Assembly (NCBI GenBank): GCA_963667435.1
Contig: OY763414.1
Coordinates: forward strand, 3,534,001 to 3,598,000
From: Marispirochaeta sp963667435
GTDB taxonomy: Bacteria; Spirochaetota; Spirochaetia; JC444; Marispirochaetaceae
Reading direction: 5' to 3'
DNA length: 64,000 bases
Both the position numbers and the translations under genes were made by a program. The notes under the pieces are model-generated. The model worked only from the letters and a program-made list of their open reading frames with translations, was not told the origin of the DNA and searched no databases. Each line of letters opens with the position of its first letter. The stretch's first letter is position 1. This document shows positions 42,176 through 50,116 of the stretch, one piece after another.

Positions 42176-42726
42176 TGGCTGAATATACACCTAGACTCAA
42201 GAAACTGTATCTGGATACAATCAGAAAAGAACTGATTGAAGAGTTTGGATACAAGTCTCCGATGCAGGTACCGCGCCTGGAGAAAATCAGCGTAAGCATC
42301 GGTGTCGGGGATGCCATTACAAACAAAAAGTTTCTTGAATCAGCAACAAAAGAGCTGGAGCTTATAACCGGCCAGCATGCTGTTAAAACAAAAGCGCGGA
42401 AGTCCATCGCTAACTTTAAGCTTAGAGAAGGTATGGAAATCGGTGCAAAGGTTACCCTTCGCGGTAACTATATGTGGGAGTTTCTTGAAAGACTCCTTAA
42501 TGTAGCTCTGCCTCGTGTAAAGGACTTCAGGGGCGTTAATCCCAAGGCTTTTGACGGCAAGGGCAACTACTCTCTGGGTATCCAGGAGCAGATTATCTTC
42601 CCTGAAATAGACTACGACAAGATTGAAAGGGTAAGTGGTCTTAATGTGGCGATTGTTACAACAGCCGGCACAGATGACGAATCCAGAAGTATGCTGCGCA
42701 AGCTCGGTATGCCCTTCAGGAAATAG
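42175..42726 (+). CDS. rplE: Ribosomal protein uL5
   Basis: A 183-residue 5S rRNA binding protein (PRLEKISVSIGVGDA, GAKVTLRGNYMWEFLERL, GNYSLGIQEQIIFPEI). I chose ATG 42175, which overlaps the rplX stop by one base, not the in-frame start at 42157 inside rplX. Confidence 0.95.
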   Translation: MAEYTPRLKKLYLDTIRKELIEEFGYKSPMQVPRLEKISVSIGVGDAITNKKFLESATKELELITGQHAVKTKARKSIANFKLREGMEIGAKVTLRGNYMWEFLERLLNVALPRVKDFRGVNPKAFDGKGNYSLGIQEQIIFPEIDYDKIERVSGLNVAIVTTAGTDDESRSMLRKLGMPFRK

Positions 42727-42737
42727 GAGTAGACGAG

Positions 42738-42923
42738 ATGGCAAAGAAATCAATGATAATAAAGGCTCAGCGTAAGCCTAAGTTCATGACTCGCAAGGTC
42801 AATCGCTGTCGCGTCTGCGGTAGACCCAGGGGTTATATGCGGAAATTTCAGATGTGCAGGGTTTGCTTTCGCAAATACGCAAGCGAAGGTCTTATCCCCG
42901 GCATTACAAAATCGAGCTGGTGA
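42738..42923 (+). CDS. rpsN: Ribosomal protein uS14, zinc-binding form
   Basis: A 61-residue S14 of the short zinc type: CRVCGRPRGYMRKFQMCRVC gives the CxxC-x12-CxxC ligand set. The long zinc-free form is about 100 residues. Confidence 0.96.
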   Translation: MAKKSMIIKAQRKPKFMTRKVNRCRVCGRPRGYMRKFQMCRVCFRKYASEGLIPGITKSSW

Positions 42924-42937
42924 GGGAGAAGATATAG

Positions 42938-43336
42938 ATGGCTGTTACCGATCCTGTAGCAGATATGCTAACGAAGATACGAAATGCGAGTAGTGCGCGT
43001 TTCGACCGTGTTGATATTCTGACCTCAAAACTGAAGCTTGAAATAGTCAAGATACTTAAGAATGAGGGATACATTAAGAACTTCAAGAAGACCACGATAG
43101 ATGGAAACAACTATATTCGGATCTTCCTCAAGTTTGATGAAAAACAGAAACCGATTATTCACGGTATTAAGAAGATATCCACACCTGGTAGAAGAATTTA
43201 CGCCGGTTATAAAAATCTCCCGAGAGTTTTTAACGGCTATGGAACTGTAATCGTGTCCACTTCCACTGGTGTAACTACCGGAAAGAAGGCTGCTGAGAAA
43301 AAAGTCGGCGGCGAGATTCTTTGCTCAGTCTGGTAG
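42938..43336 (+). CDS. rpsH: Ribosomal protein uS8
   Basis: A 132-residue central-domain protein (DPVADMLTKIRNAS start, and the conserved STSTGVTTGKKA near the C-terminus). In E. coli S8 represses the spc operon by binding near rplE; no such site was tested here. Confidence 0.96.
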   Translation: MAVTDPVADMLTKIRNASSARFDRVDILTSKLKLEIVKILKNEGYIKNFKKTTIDGNNYIRIFLKFDEKQKPIIHGIKKISTPGRRIYAGYKNLPRVFNGYGTVIVSTSTGVTTGKKAAEKKVGGEILCSVW

Positions 43337-43349
43337 AGAGGGGGAAGGA

Positions 43350-43889
43350 ATGTCACGTGTAGGAAAACTGCCGATAGATATACCCAAGGGAGTTAAAGTC
43401 ATTCAGAACGGCAATGTCGTCGAGGTTGAAGGTCCCAAGGGAAAACTGTCTCAGGAAATTAAAGGTGCCCTTAAGATTAACATCGGAGCGGAAGTGGTGC
43501 AGGTGGAATGCGAAAGTACTGTCAAACAGGACAGAGCATATTTCGGCTTGTACCGTAATCTGATCCAGAACATGGTTACCGGTGTAAGCGCCGGTTTCAG
43601 TAAGACCCTGCTTATAAACGGTGTCGGGTACAGGGCGGAGCTGAAGGGAAATAGTCTTTCTCTGAATCTCGGTTACTCAACCATGATCGAATATGTAATC
43701 AACGATGATGTAACCATCACCGTTGAAGGAAACAACAAGGTTGTTGTCTCCGGAATCGATAAACAGAAGGTCGGACAGGCTGCTGCAGAAATCCGCTCAC
43801 TTCGTGCTCCCGAACCCTATAAAGGTAAGGGAATCAGCTATGAAAATGAGTACATCCGCAGAAAAATCGGTAAGTCCGGTGTTAAGTAG
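43350..43889 (+). CDS. rplF: Ribosomal protein uL6
   Basis: A 179-residue two-domain protein. The C-terminal signature reads RAPEPYKGKGISYENEYIRR. AGGGGGAAGG lies in front of ATG 43350. Confidence 0.96.
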   Translation: MSRVGKLPIDIPKGVKVIQNGNVVEVEGPKGKLSQEIKGALKINIGAEVVQVECESTVKQDRAYFGLYRNLIQNMVTGVSAGFSKTLLINGVGYRAELKGNSLSLNLGYSTMIEYVINDDVTITVEGNNKVVVSGIDKQKVGQAAAEIRSLRAPEPYKGKGISYENEYIRRKIGKSGVK

Positions 43890-43901
43890 TAGGAAAGCGG
43901 G

Positions 43902-44261
43902 ATGAAGAAGATAGACGATAAAAAGCGAAAAAGGCTGCAGCGAAAAAGGCATATCCGTAAGTCAATCTACGGTACTGCCGAGCGGCCCCGGATGACTGTT
44001 TTCCGCAGTAACAAGTACGTCTACATTCAGGTTGTCGACGACGACAAAGGCGTCACACTTGCTGCTGTTAACAACCGGCAGAAAGAGAATGTCGAGCTTA
44101 AGACAAATGTTGAAAATGCGTCAAAGCTTGGTGAAATGATCGGTACAAAGCTGAAGGAACAGTCCGTTGGAACTGTTGTATTTGACAGAAACGGGTATAA
44201 GTATCACGGCATCGTAAAGGCCATTGCCGACGGCGCCCGCAAAACCGGACTTCAGTTCTAG
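43902..44261 (+). CDS. rplR: Ribosomal protein uL18
   Basis: A 119-residue 5S rRNA binding protein. RPRMTVFRSNKYVYIQVVDD and FDRNGYKYHGIVKAIADGAR are family motifs. It starts 12 bases after rplF. Confidence 0.95.
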   Translation: MKKIDDKKRKRLQRKRHIRKSIYGTAERPRMTVFRSNKYVYIQVVDDDKGVTLAAVNNRQKENVELKTNVENASKLGEMIGTKLKEQSVGTVVFDRNGYKYHGIVKAIADGARKTGLQF

Positions 44262-44267
44262 GGGGAT

Positions 44268-44789
44268 ATGGTGGAAAGACGTGATCGTGATAATAGAGAT
44301 AGAGAGCGGGATAAAGAGTTTACTGAAAAACTTATCAAGCTCAACCGTGTAGCCAAGGTAGTAAAAGGTGGACGCCGGTTCTCTTTTTCCGCACTTGTTG
44401 TGGTTGGAGATCAGAAAGGCCGGGTAGGTCTTGGATTCGGTAAGGCCAACGACGTAACTGAAGCAATACGGAAAAGTATCGAGAAGGCAAAGAAAAACAT
44501 GATTACCCTGCCCTTGAAAAATGGTACACTTCCCCATGAAGTTATCGGACAATTCAAGAGCGCTGAGGTTCTGATGAAGCCTGCAGCTCCCGGTACCGGA
44601 GTAATCGCCGGTGGACCCGTACGTGCTGTTATGGATGTAAGCGGTGTAACTGATATCCTGAGCAAGTCTCTTGGATCCAAGAACACCATTAACATTGTAA
44701 AGGCCGTTTTCGCCGGGTTTGAAAATATAATGGATGCAAAGCAGGTTGCCCGCAATCGCGGAAAAAGCCTTGTGGAGATGTGGGGGTAG
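44268..44789 (+). CDS. rpsE: Ribosomal protein uS5
   Basis: A 173-residue protein of the mRNA entry and decoding site. KVVKGGRRFSFSALVVVGD and GGPVRAVMDVSGVTDIL are conserved; the spectinomycin-site loop VVKGGRRF is intact. The N-terminal 20 residues are unusually Asp/Arg rich (ERRDRDNRDRERDKE). Confidence 0.96.
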   Translation: MVERRDRDNRDRERDKEFTEKLIKLNRVAKVVKGGRRFSFSALVVVGDQKGRVGLGFGKANDVTEAIRKSIEKAKKNMITLPLKNGTLPHEVIGQFKSAEVLMKPAAPGTGVIAGGPVRAVMDVSGVTDILSKSLGSKNTINIVKAVFAGFENIMDAKQVARNRGKSLVEMWG

Positions 44790-44791
44790 GA

Positions 44792-44971
44792 ATGAAACTG
44801 CGTATTCAGCTTGTAAAGAGCGTTATTGGACGGCCTGAAAAGCAGCGCAAGGTAGTTGCCTCTCTTGGTCTCAAGAAGCTGAACAGTACCGTTGAGCAGG
44901 AGGACAGTCCTTCTATTCGTGGTATGATCACCAAGGTTTCTCACCTGCTTAAGGTGGAGGAGATCAAATAG
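44792..44971 (+). CDS. rpmD: Ribosomal protein uL30
   Basis: A 59-residue protein (KLRIQLVKSVIGRPEKQRKV, SPSIRGMITKVSHLLKVEE). I chose ATG 44792, two bases after the rpsE stop, over an earlier in-frame GTG at 44780 that overlaps rpsE. Confidence 0.95.
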   Translation: MKLRIQLVKSVIGRPEKQRKVVASLGLKKLNSTVEQEDSPSIRGMITKVSHLLKVEEIK

Positions 44972-45451
44972 ATGGAACTGCACGCACCCAAAGGGTCAAC
45001 AAAGAATAAAATTATCAAAGGCCGTGGTAATTCCGCTCGTAAGGGTAGAACAGCCGGTAAAGGTAATAACGGACAGAATGCCAGGTCCGGCGGCGGTGTA
45101 CGCCCCGGGTTTGAGGGTGGTCAGATGCCTCTCTACAGGCGTATTGCCAGAAGAGGTTTTTCAAACTATCACTTCAAGAAAGAGTACCAGGCGATCAATC
45201 TTGTTCAGATAGAGAAATTCTATGCTGACGGAGAGACTGTCAATCTTGAGTCTCTTAAAGCAAAGGGACTTGTAAAAGGCAAACAGGTTCTGGTGAAGAT
45301 TCTCGGTAACGGTGAAATCTCCAGGAAGGTTACTGTTGATATTGAAAAGGTATCTGCATCAGCCAGAGAGAAGATTACCAAAGCCGGTGGTACTGTTACT
45401 GCTGTAGCTGAGGAAAAAACATCAGAAGAAACTGAAAAACAGGGCGAATAG
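44972..45451 (+). CDS. rplO: Ribosomal protein uL15
   Basis: A 159-residue protein (KGRGNSARKGRTAGKGNNGQ, GGVRPGFEGGQMPLYRR). The last 14 residues (EEKTSEETEKQGE) are an acidic tail beyond the usual end. It abuts rpmD directly. Confidence 0.95.
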   Translation: MELHAPKGSTKNKIIKGRGNSARKGRTAGKGNNGQNARSGGGVRPGFEGGQMPLYRRIARRGFSNYHFKKEYQAINLVQIEKFYADGETVNLESLKAKGLVKGKQVLVKILGNGEISRKVTVDIEKVSASAREKITKAGGTVTAVAEEKTSEETEKQGE

Positions 45452-45463
45452 GGTTAATTCAAA

Positions 45464-46786
45464 ATGGCGACGAATCCGTTAGTTGATATTTTTCGTATAC
45501 GAGACCTGCGTCAGAGAATCATGTTTACGCTGGGAATGCTGGTTGTTTTCCGTCTGGGAGCCAACCTGCCCATTCCCGGGATTAACGTAAAGGCATTGAA
45601 TCTCTATTTCATGTCTCAGCAGAGCGGTACAGGAGTAGGTATTACAGAATATATCGACTTCTTTGCGGGTGGAGCGTTTAAGAACTTTTCCATCTTCATG
45701 CTGGGAATTATGCCCTATATTTCCACTTCCATTATAATGCAGCTGCTTGTGTTGGTATTTCCCAGTCTCAAGAAGATCAGCGAGCAGGAGGGTGGACGTA
45801 AGAAGATTCAGCGCTATACACGCTACGGCACGGTAGTTATCTGCTTGGTTCAGTCATATGCGGTTACCATATATGCAAACCAGATACCGGATGCTATAAA
45901 TATGAACAAACTGGCATACACTTTTGTGGCAATGCTAACTGTTACCGCCGGTACGATCTTTCTTATGTGGATTGGTGAGCAGATTACCCAGAGGGGTATC
46001 GGTAACGGAATTTCTCTGATAATATTTGCTGGTATAGTTGCCAGAATGCCCGGAGCTTTTGTTACACTTGTGGAAAAGGTGCAAATCGGTGAGCTGAACC
46101 CTGTATTTGTTATTCTTGTACTGGGTATGTTTATCGCTGTAATAGCTCTGGTTATTTATGAGCAGCAGGGACAACGGAAAATTCCGGTACAGTATGCAAA
46201 GCGTGTTGTAGGTCGGAGAATGTACGGCGCACAGAACACATACATACCGTTCAAGATAAATCCATCAGGAGTTATCCCGGTAATCTTTGCTTCAAGTGTG
46301 CTTACCTTCCCATTGCAGCTTGCAGGTAACCTTGGTTCAAAAATCAGCTGGCTTGGAGCTTTCAGCAGCTGGCTGCGGCCTAACGGTCTGCCGTATCTTG
46401 TGGCATACACACTGCTGATCATCTTTTTCGCCTATTTTTATACACAGGTAACCCTGAATCCTCAGGAGATTGCCAAACAGATTCGGGAAAACGGTGGTTC
46501 TATCCCCGGAATTCGATCTGATAAAATAGAAGAGCACCTGAACACAATTTTGAGCAGGATCATTTTGCCTGGAGCGTTATTTCTGGCATTTATCGCTGTT
46601 ATACCGTCGATTGTACAGATACTCTTCAACTTCCCTGCCCGTGTGGCTATGCTTATGGGCGGAACTTCACTGCTGATCATGGTCGGAGTAGACCTCGATA
46701 CCATGTCGCAGATCGAAGGGCATCTGAAGATGCATCATCATGATGGCCTGGTCAAGAAAGGCAAAATTAGGTCCAGAAACCTATAA
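45464..46786 (+). CDS. secY: Preprotein translocase subunit SecY
   Basis: A 440-residue channel protein with ten transmembrane segments. LGIMPYISTSIIMQLL in helix 2, GIGNGISLIIFAGI near residue 180, the conserved C4-C5 loops PVQYAKRVVGR and SIPGIRS are present. Its partner secE is at 22655; secG is not in the window. No infA, adk or map follows, and rpmJ begins 12 bases on. Confidence 0.96.
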   Translation: MATNPLVDIFRIRDLRQRIMFTLGMLVVFRLGANLPIPGINVKALNLYFMSQQSGTGVGITEYIDFFAGGAFKNFSIFMLGIMPYISTSIIMQLLVLVFPSLKKISEQEGGRKKIQRYTRYGTVVICLVQSYAVTIYANQIPDAINMNKLAYTFVAMLTVTAGTIFLMWIGEQITQRGIGNGISLIIFAGIVARMPGAFVTLVEKVQIGELNPVFVILVLGMFIAVIALVIYEQQGQRKIPVQYAKRVVGRRMYGAQNTYIPFKINPSGVIPVIFASSVLTFPLQLAGNLGSKISWLGAFSSWLRPNGLPYLVAYTLLIIFFAYFYTQVTLNPQEIAKQIRENGGSIPGIRSDKIEEHLNTILSRIILPGALFLAFIAVIPSIVQILFNFPARVAMLMGGTSLLIMVGVDLDTMSQIEGHLKMHHHDGLVKKGKIRSRNL

Positions 46787-46798
46787 GGGGATTTACTT

Positions 46799-46912
46799 AT
46801 GAAGGTAAGAGTGAGCGTAAAACCTATGTGTGATAAATGCAAGGTTATAAAAAGAAGGGGTGTTGTAAGAATTATCTGCGACAATCCCAAACACAAACAG
46901 CGCCAGAAGTAG
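46799..46912 (+). CDS. rpmJ: Ribosomal protein bL36, zinc form
   Basis: A 37-residue protein, MKVRVSVKPMCDKCKVIKRR onwards, with the CxxC...C...H zinc set (Cys11, Cys14, Cys27, His32). It lies between secY and rpsM, as in most bacteria. Confidence 0.95.
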   Translation: MKVRVSVKPMCDKCKVIKRRGVVRIICDNPKHKQRQK

Positions 46913-46923
46913 GAGTACCGTAA

Positions 46924-47298
46924 ATGGCACGTATATCAGGTATAGACCTTCCGAATAAAATGACCAAGATCGCCCTGACCTATATCTATGGTATTGGTCG
47001 TTCATTGGCGATGGACGTATGTGAAAAAACGGGCATTGATCCCGATTCTAAAATAAATGATCTGTCGGCAGAGGACGTTAACAAAATCCGCCAGCTGCTT
47101 GATAATGAGTATACAGTTGAAGGACGTCTTCGTACTCAGACTGCACTTAACATCAAGCGTCTGATGGATATCGGTTGCTATCGCGGCTTACGGCACCGGC
47201 GTGGACTTCCTCTTCGGGGTCAGAGAACCAAAACCAACGCGCGTACCCGTAAAGGTAAGCGGAAGACCGTCGCCAACAAGAAGAAAGCGACCAAGTAG
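46924..47298 (+). CDS. rpsM: Ribosomal protein uS13
   Basis: A 124-residue head protein (GIDLPNKMTKIALTYIYGIG start, RGLRHRRGLPLRGQRTKTNA near residue 93). The conserved C-terminal basic tail is present. First gene of the alpha group. Confidence 0.96.
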   Translation: MARISGIDLPNKMTKIALTYIYGIGRSLAMDVCEKTGIDPDSKINDLSAEDVNKIRQLLDNEYTVEGRLRTQTALNIKRLMDIGCYRGLRHRRGLPLRGQRTKTNARTRKGKRKTVANKKKATK

Positions 47299-47313
47299 TC
47301 AAAGGAGCATACA

Positions 47314-47694
47314 TTGGCTAAGGTTAAAAAGAAGAAAGAGAAAAAGACGGTATACGAAGGTCAGGTTTATATTCAGGCTACCTTCAATAATACCATCGTT
47401 ACTATCACCGATATGACCGGAAACGCTGTTTCCTGGGCATCCGCCGGCGGTCTTGGCTTCAAGGGTGCCAAGAAGTCCACTCCTTATGCAGCCCAGACTA
47501 CTGCTGAGACTGCAGCAAAAAAGGCGATGGATTTCGGATTGCGGGAAGTTCATGTTATGGTTAAGGGGCCAGGTATGGGACGTGAGTCTGCAATCCGTTC
47601 CCTGGGAACCCTCGGTCTTACTGTAAAGAGTATCCGTGATATTACTCCCATTCCCCATAACGGTTGTCGGCCCCGAAAGAGCCGACGGGTATAA
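47314..47694 (+). CDS. rpsK: Ribosomal protein uS11
   Basis: A 126-residue platform protein (ATFNNTIVTITDMTGNAVSW, TPIPHNGCRPRKSRRV end). The start is TTG 47314 with AAAGGAG 6 bases upstream; the next Met is inside the conserved fold. Confidence 0.95.
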   Translation: MAKVKKKKEKKTVYEGQVYIQATFNNTIVTITDMTGNAVSWASAGGLGFKGAKKSTPYAAQTTAETAAKKAMDFGLREVHVMVKGPGMGRESAIRSLGTLGLTVKSIRDITPIPHNGCRPRKSRRV

Positions 47695-47706
47695 GGAGTT
47701 ATTGAA

Positions 47707-48342
47707 ATGGCAAGATACGTAGGACCCAGCTGTCGGCTTTGCCGGGCTGAAAAAACAAAGCTGTTTCTCAAGGGTGAGCGCTGTAACAGCCCAAAATGCC
47801 CGATTAACAAGAAGAGACCCTCTCCCGGTAAGGGCCCTCGTGAGCGGATGAAGAAAATGTCCGACTACGGGATTCAGCTTCGTGAGAAACAGAAGCTTAA
47901 AAGAATGTATATGCTGCTGGAAAAACAGTTTAAAATTCTGTTCAACAAGGCTGAGAGAATGCAGGGAATTACCGGTGAAAACCTTATATCTCTGCTTGAA
48001 AGCAGACTTGATAACATGGTTTACCGCCTTCATTTTGCCTCCTCCAGGAGTCAGGCGCGTCAGCTTGTTAACCATGGTCATATCCGGGTAAACGGAAGAA
48101 GAGTTACCATTCCTTCATACCTTGTTCGTGAAAACGATGTTATTGAGGTGCAGGAAGGAAGCCGTAAACTTGTTAACATTAAAGAGAGCCTCAAGGTACA
48201 TTCCCGTTCCGGTGTCAGCCCCTGGCTGGAGCTTAATCCGGATGAAATGAAGGGAAAGGTGCTGGCCCTCCCAAGGCGTTCTGATGTTACTGAACTTGCA
48301 GATGTCAAAGAACATCTGATCGTAGAGCTCTATTCTCGGTAA
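47707..48342 (+). CDS. rpsD: Ribosomal protein uS4, zinc-binding form
   Basis: A 211-residue small-subunit assembly protein. The N-terminus has CRLC...CNSPKC, the zinc ligand set of the C+ type. The S4 RNA-binding domain (SRSQARQLVNHGHIRVNGRR) follows near residue 115. Confidence 0.96.
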   Translation: MARYVGPSCRLCRAEKTKLFLKGERCNSPKCPINKKRPSPGKGPRERMKKMSDYGIQLREKQKLKRMYMLLEKQFKILFNKAERMQGITGENLISLLESRLDNMVYRLHFASSRSQARQLVNHGHIRVNGRRVTIPSYLVRENDVIEVQEGSRKLVNIKESLKVHSRSGVSPWLELNPDEMKGKVLALPRRSDVTELADVKEHLIVELYSR

Positions 48343-48351
48343 GGTGGTCAC

Positions 48352-49404
48352 ATGGCGCGCAAGAACTTAATGAAGGGATTCAAAAAACCGAAAGGAATTA
48401 CATTTGAGCACTCGGATGTAAACCAGGACTATGGCAAATTTATCGCTTACCCCTTTGAACGGGGGTTTGGTACGACAATTGGCAATACCTTGCGCCGTGT
48501 ATTACTCAGTTCGATTCAGGGTTATGCAATCACAGCTGTTAAAATAACCAGCTATGATGAAGAGGGGACTCCTCATATAATCTCTTCCGAATTTGAAGCT
48601 ATTCCTGAGGTTGTTGAGGATACTCCGGAGATAATCAATAATCTTAAGAATCTTAAGGTTAAGCTCCCGAATGATCTTGAGCAGAAAACTATTCTGGTCG
48701 AGTACAAAGGGGCCGGTGAAATCACCGGGGAGACAATCGGACAGGCATCGGATATTGAAGTTATCAATAAGGATCTGAAGATTGCAACACTGATGGAGAA
48801 AGCCAATATTGATCTGGAAATTCAGATTGATCTTGGACGCGGTTACATTCCTGCTGAAACGAACGAAAAGTATATCGACGTTATCGGCACCATCCCTGTA
48901 GACGCGGTATTTTCTCCTGTAAAGCGGACAAAGTTCTCTATTGAGAATACCCGTGTAGGGCAGCGCAGTGATTATGATAAGCTGGTGCTTGAGGTATACA
49001 CAGACGGAACCATCTCTCCTGAGGATGCAGTTGCAGAGGCTGCTAAAATTGCCAAGGATCATTTCTGTATTTTTATCAATTTTGATGAAGATTCAGTAAC
49101 CGGCGATGACGAAATGGATGAAGAGGAAGAGAGGATCCGGGCAATTCTCGACACACCTGTCGAGGAGCTTGAGCTTTCTGTCCGTTCCAGTAATTGTTTG
49201 AAAAACGCCAACATCAAAACTATTGGTGATTTGACAAGAAGAACGGAAGATGACATCGCCAAGACCCGTAATTTTGGTAAGAAATCACTTACCGAAATAA
49301 AAGAGAAACTTCAGGAATGGAATTTGTACCTGGGGATGACTGATTACAGCGTTCTCAAGGATTCTGACAGATTCATGAAAGGCACAGACGAAGATGAAGC
49401 ATAG
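48352..49404 (+). CDS. rpoA: RNA polymerase alpha subunit
   Basis: A 350-residue subunit. The N-terminal dimer domain has FERGFGTTIGNTLRRVLLSS near residue 41; the C-terminal domain has LELSVRSSNCLKNANIKTIG and NFGKKSLTEIKEKL, the UP-element and activator contacts. The C-terminus is extended by about 25 residues (YSVLKDSDRFMKGTDEDEA). Its last 11 bases overlap rplQ. Confidence 0.96.
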   Translation: MARKNLMKGFKKPKGITFEHSDVNQDYGKFIAYPFERGFGTTIGNTLRRVLLSSIQGYAITAVKITSYDEEGTPHIISSEFEAIPEVVEDTPEIINNLKNLKVKLPNDLEQKTILVEYKGAGEITGETIGQASDIEVINKDLKIATLMEKANIDLEIQIDLGRGYIPAETNEKYIDVIGTIPVDAVFSPVKRTKFSIENTRVGQRSDYDKLVLEVYTDGTISPEDAVAEAAKIAKDHFCIFINFDEDSVTGDDEMDEEEERIRAILDTPVEELELSVRSSNCLKNANIKTIGDLTRRTEDDIAKTRNFGKKSLTEIKEKLQEWNLYLGMTDYSVLKDSDRFMKGTDEDEA

Positions 49405-49948
49405 AATCGGATTTAACCGCTTAAGCAGGAAAACCAGTCACCGTAAAGCATTGTTGCGGAACATGGTTACATCGCTTTTTGAACATGAAAGGATTACTAC
49501 AACTAAGGCCAAAGCCCTGGAAACCCGGCGTATTGCCGAAAAGATGATTACCAGAGCCAAGGCTGATTCTGTACACAACAGACGGATGATTGCACGACGG
49601 ATCTGGGATAAAGGTATTGTAAACAAGCTGTTTACTGTAATCGGTCCTCGATTTGTTAACCGCAACGGCGGATATACCCGTATCCTTAAGATAGGCAATC
49701 GTCAGGGTGATGCTGCAGAAATGGTTATACTGGAGCTCCTTACAGAAGAAGCTGCTCCTGCAAAAGAGAAAAAAACCAAGAAAGCTGCTCCTGCCAAAAA
49801 GGCAGCCCCTAAGGCTGACGCTAAGGAACAAGCTGTTGAAGAAAAAGCAGTAGAAGAAACCGCAGAAGCGCCTGTTGAGGCTGCAGCTTCTGTTGAACCA
49901 GAAGAAAAGGCAGATAGTGCTGCTGAAGAAAAACCAGATGACGCTTAA
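49394..49948 (+). CDS. rplQ: Ribosomal protein bL17 with acidic C-terminal extension
   Basis: A 184-residue protein. The first 117 or so residues are a normal L17 (KHRIGFNRLSRKTSHRKALL, GGYTRILKIGNRQGDAAEM). A tail of about 67 residues follows, first Lys/Ala rich (KKAAPAKKAAPKADAKEQ) then Glu/Ala rich. The tail looks disordered. The start ATG 49394 lies in the end of rpoA, so translation is coupled. Confidence 0.95.
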   Translation: MKHRIGFNRLSRKTSHRKALLRNMVTSLFEHERITTTKAKALETRRIAEKMITRAKADSVHNRRMIARRIWDKGIVNKLFTVIGPRFVNRNGGYTRILKIGNRQGDAAEMVILELLTEEAAPAKEKKTKKAAPAKKAAPKADAKEQAVEEKAVEETAEAPVEAAASVEPEEKADSAAEEKPDDA

Positions 49949-49972
49949 ATAAAGCGTTAATTGTGTATTTAC

Positions 49973-50003
49973 AGCTGTCTGCATTAAGCAGACAGCTTTT
50001 TTT
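49973..50003 (+). terminator. Intrinsic terminator closing the ribosomal block
   Basis: A perfect 10-bp stem AGCTGTCTGC (49973-49982) / GCAGACAGCT (49988-49997), loop ATTAA, then seven T. A smaller hairpin ACGCTT/AAGCGT (49941-49957) overlaps the rplQ stop. Confidence 0.9.
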
Positions 50004-50116
50004 ATGTCAAAATGTTACATTGCTACTTGCAGGGGCCAAAGTATATTCTTTAATATAGCCCGATTTATACCGATATTGAGAAAAGAGTTATTGTCAAAGG
50101 GGTTTGTTACTTAGGG

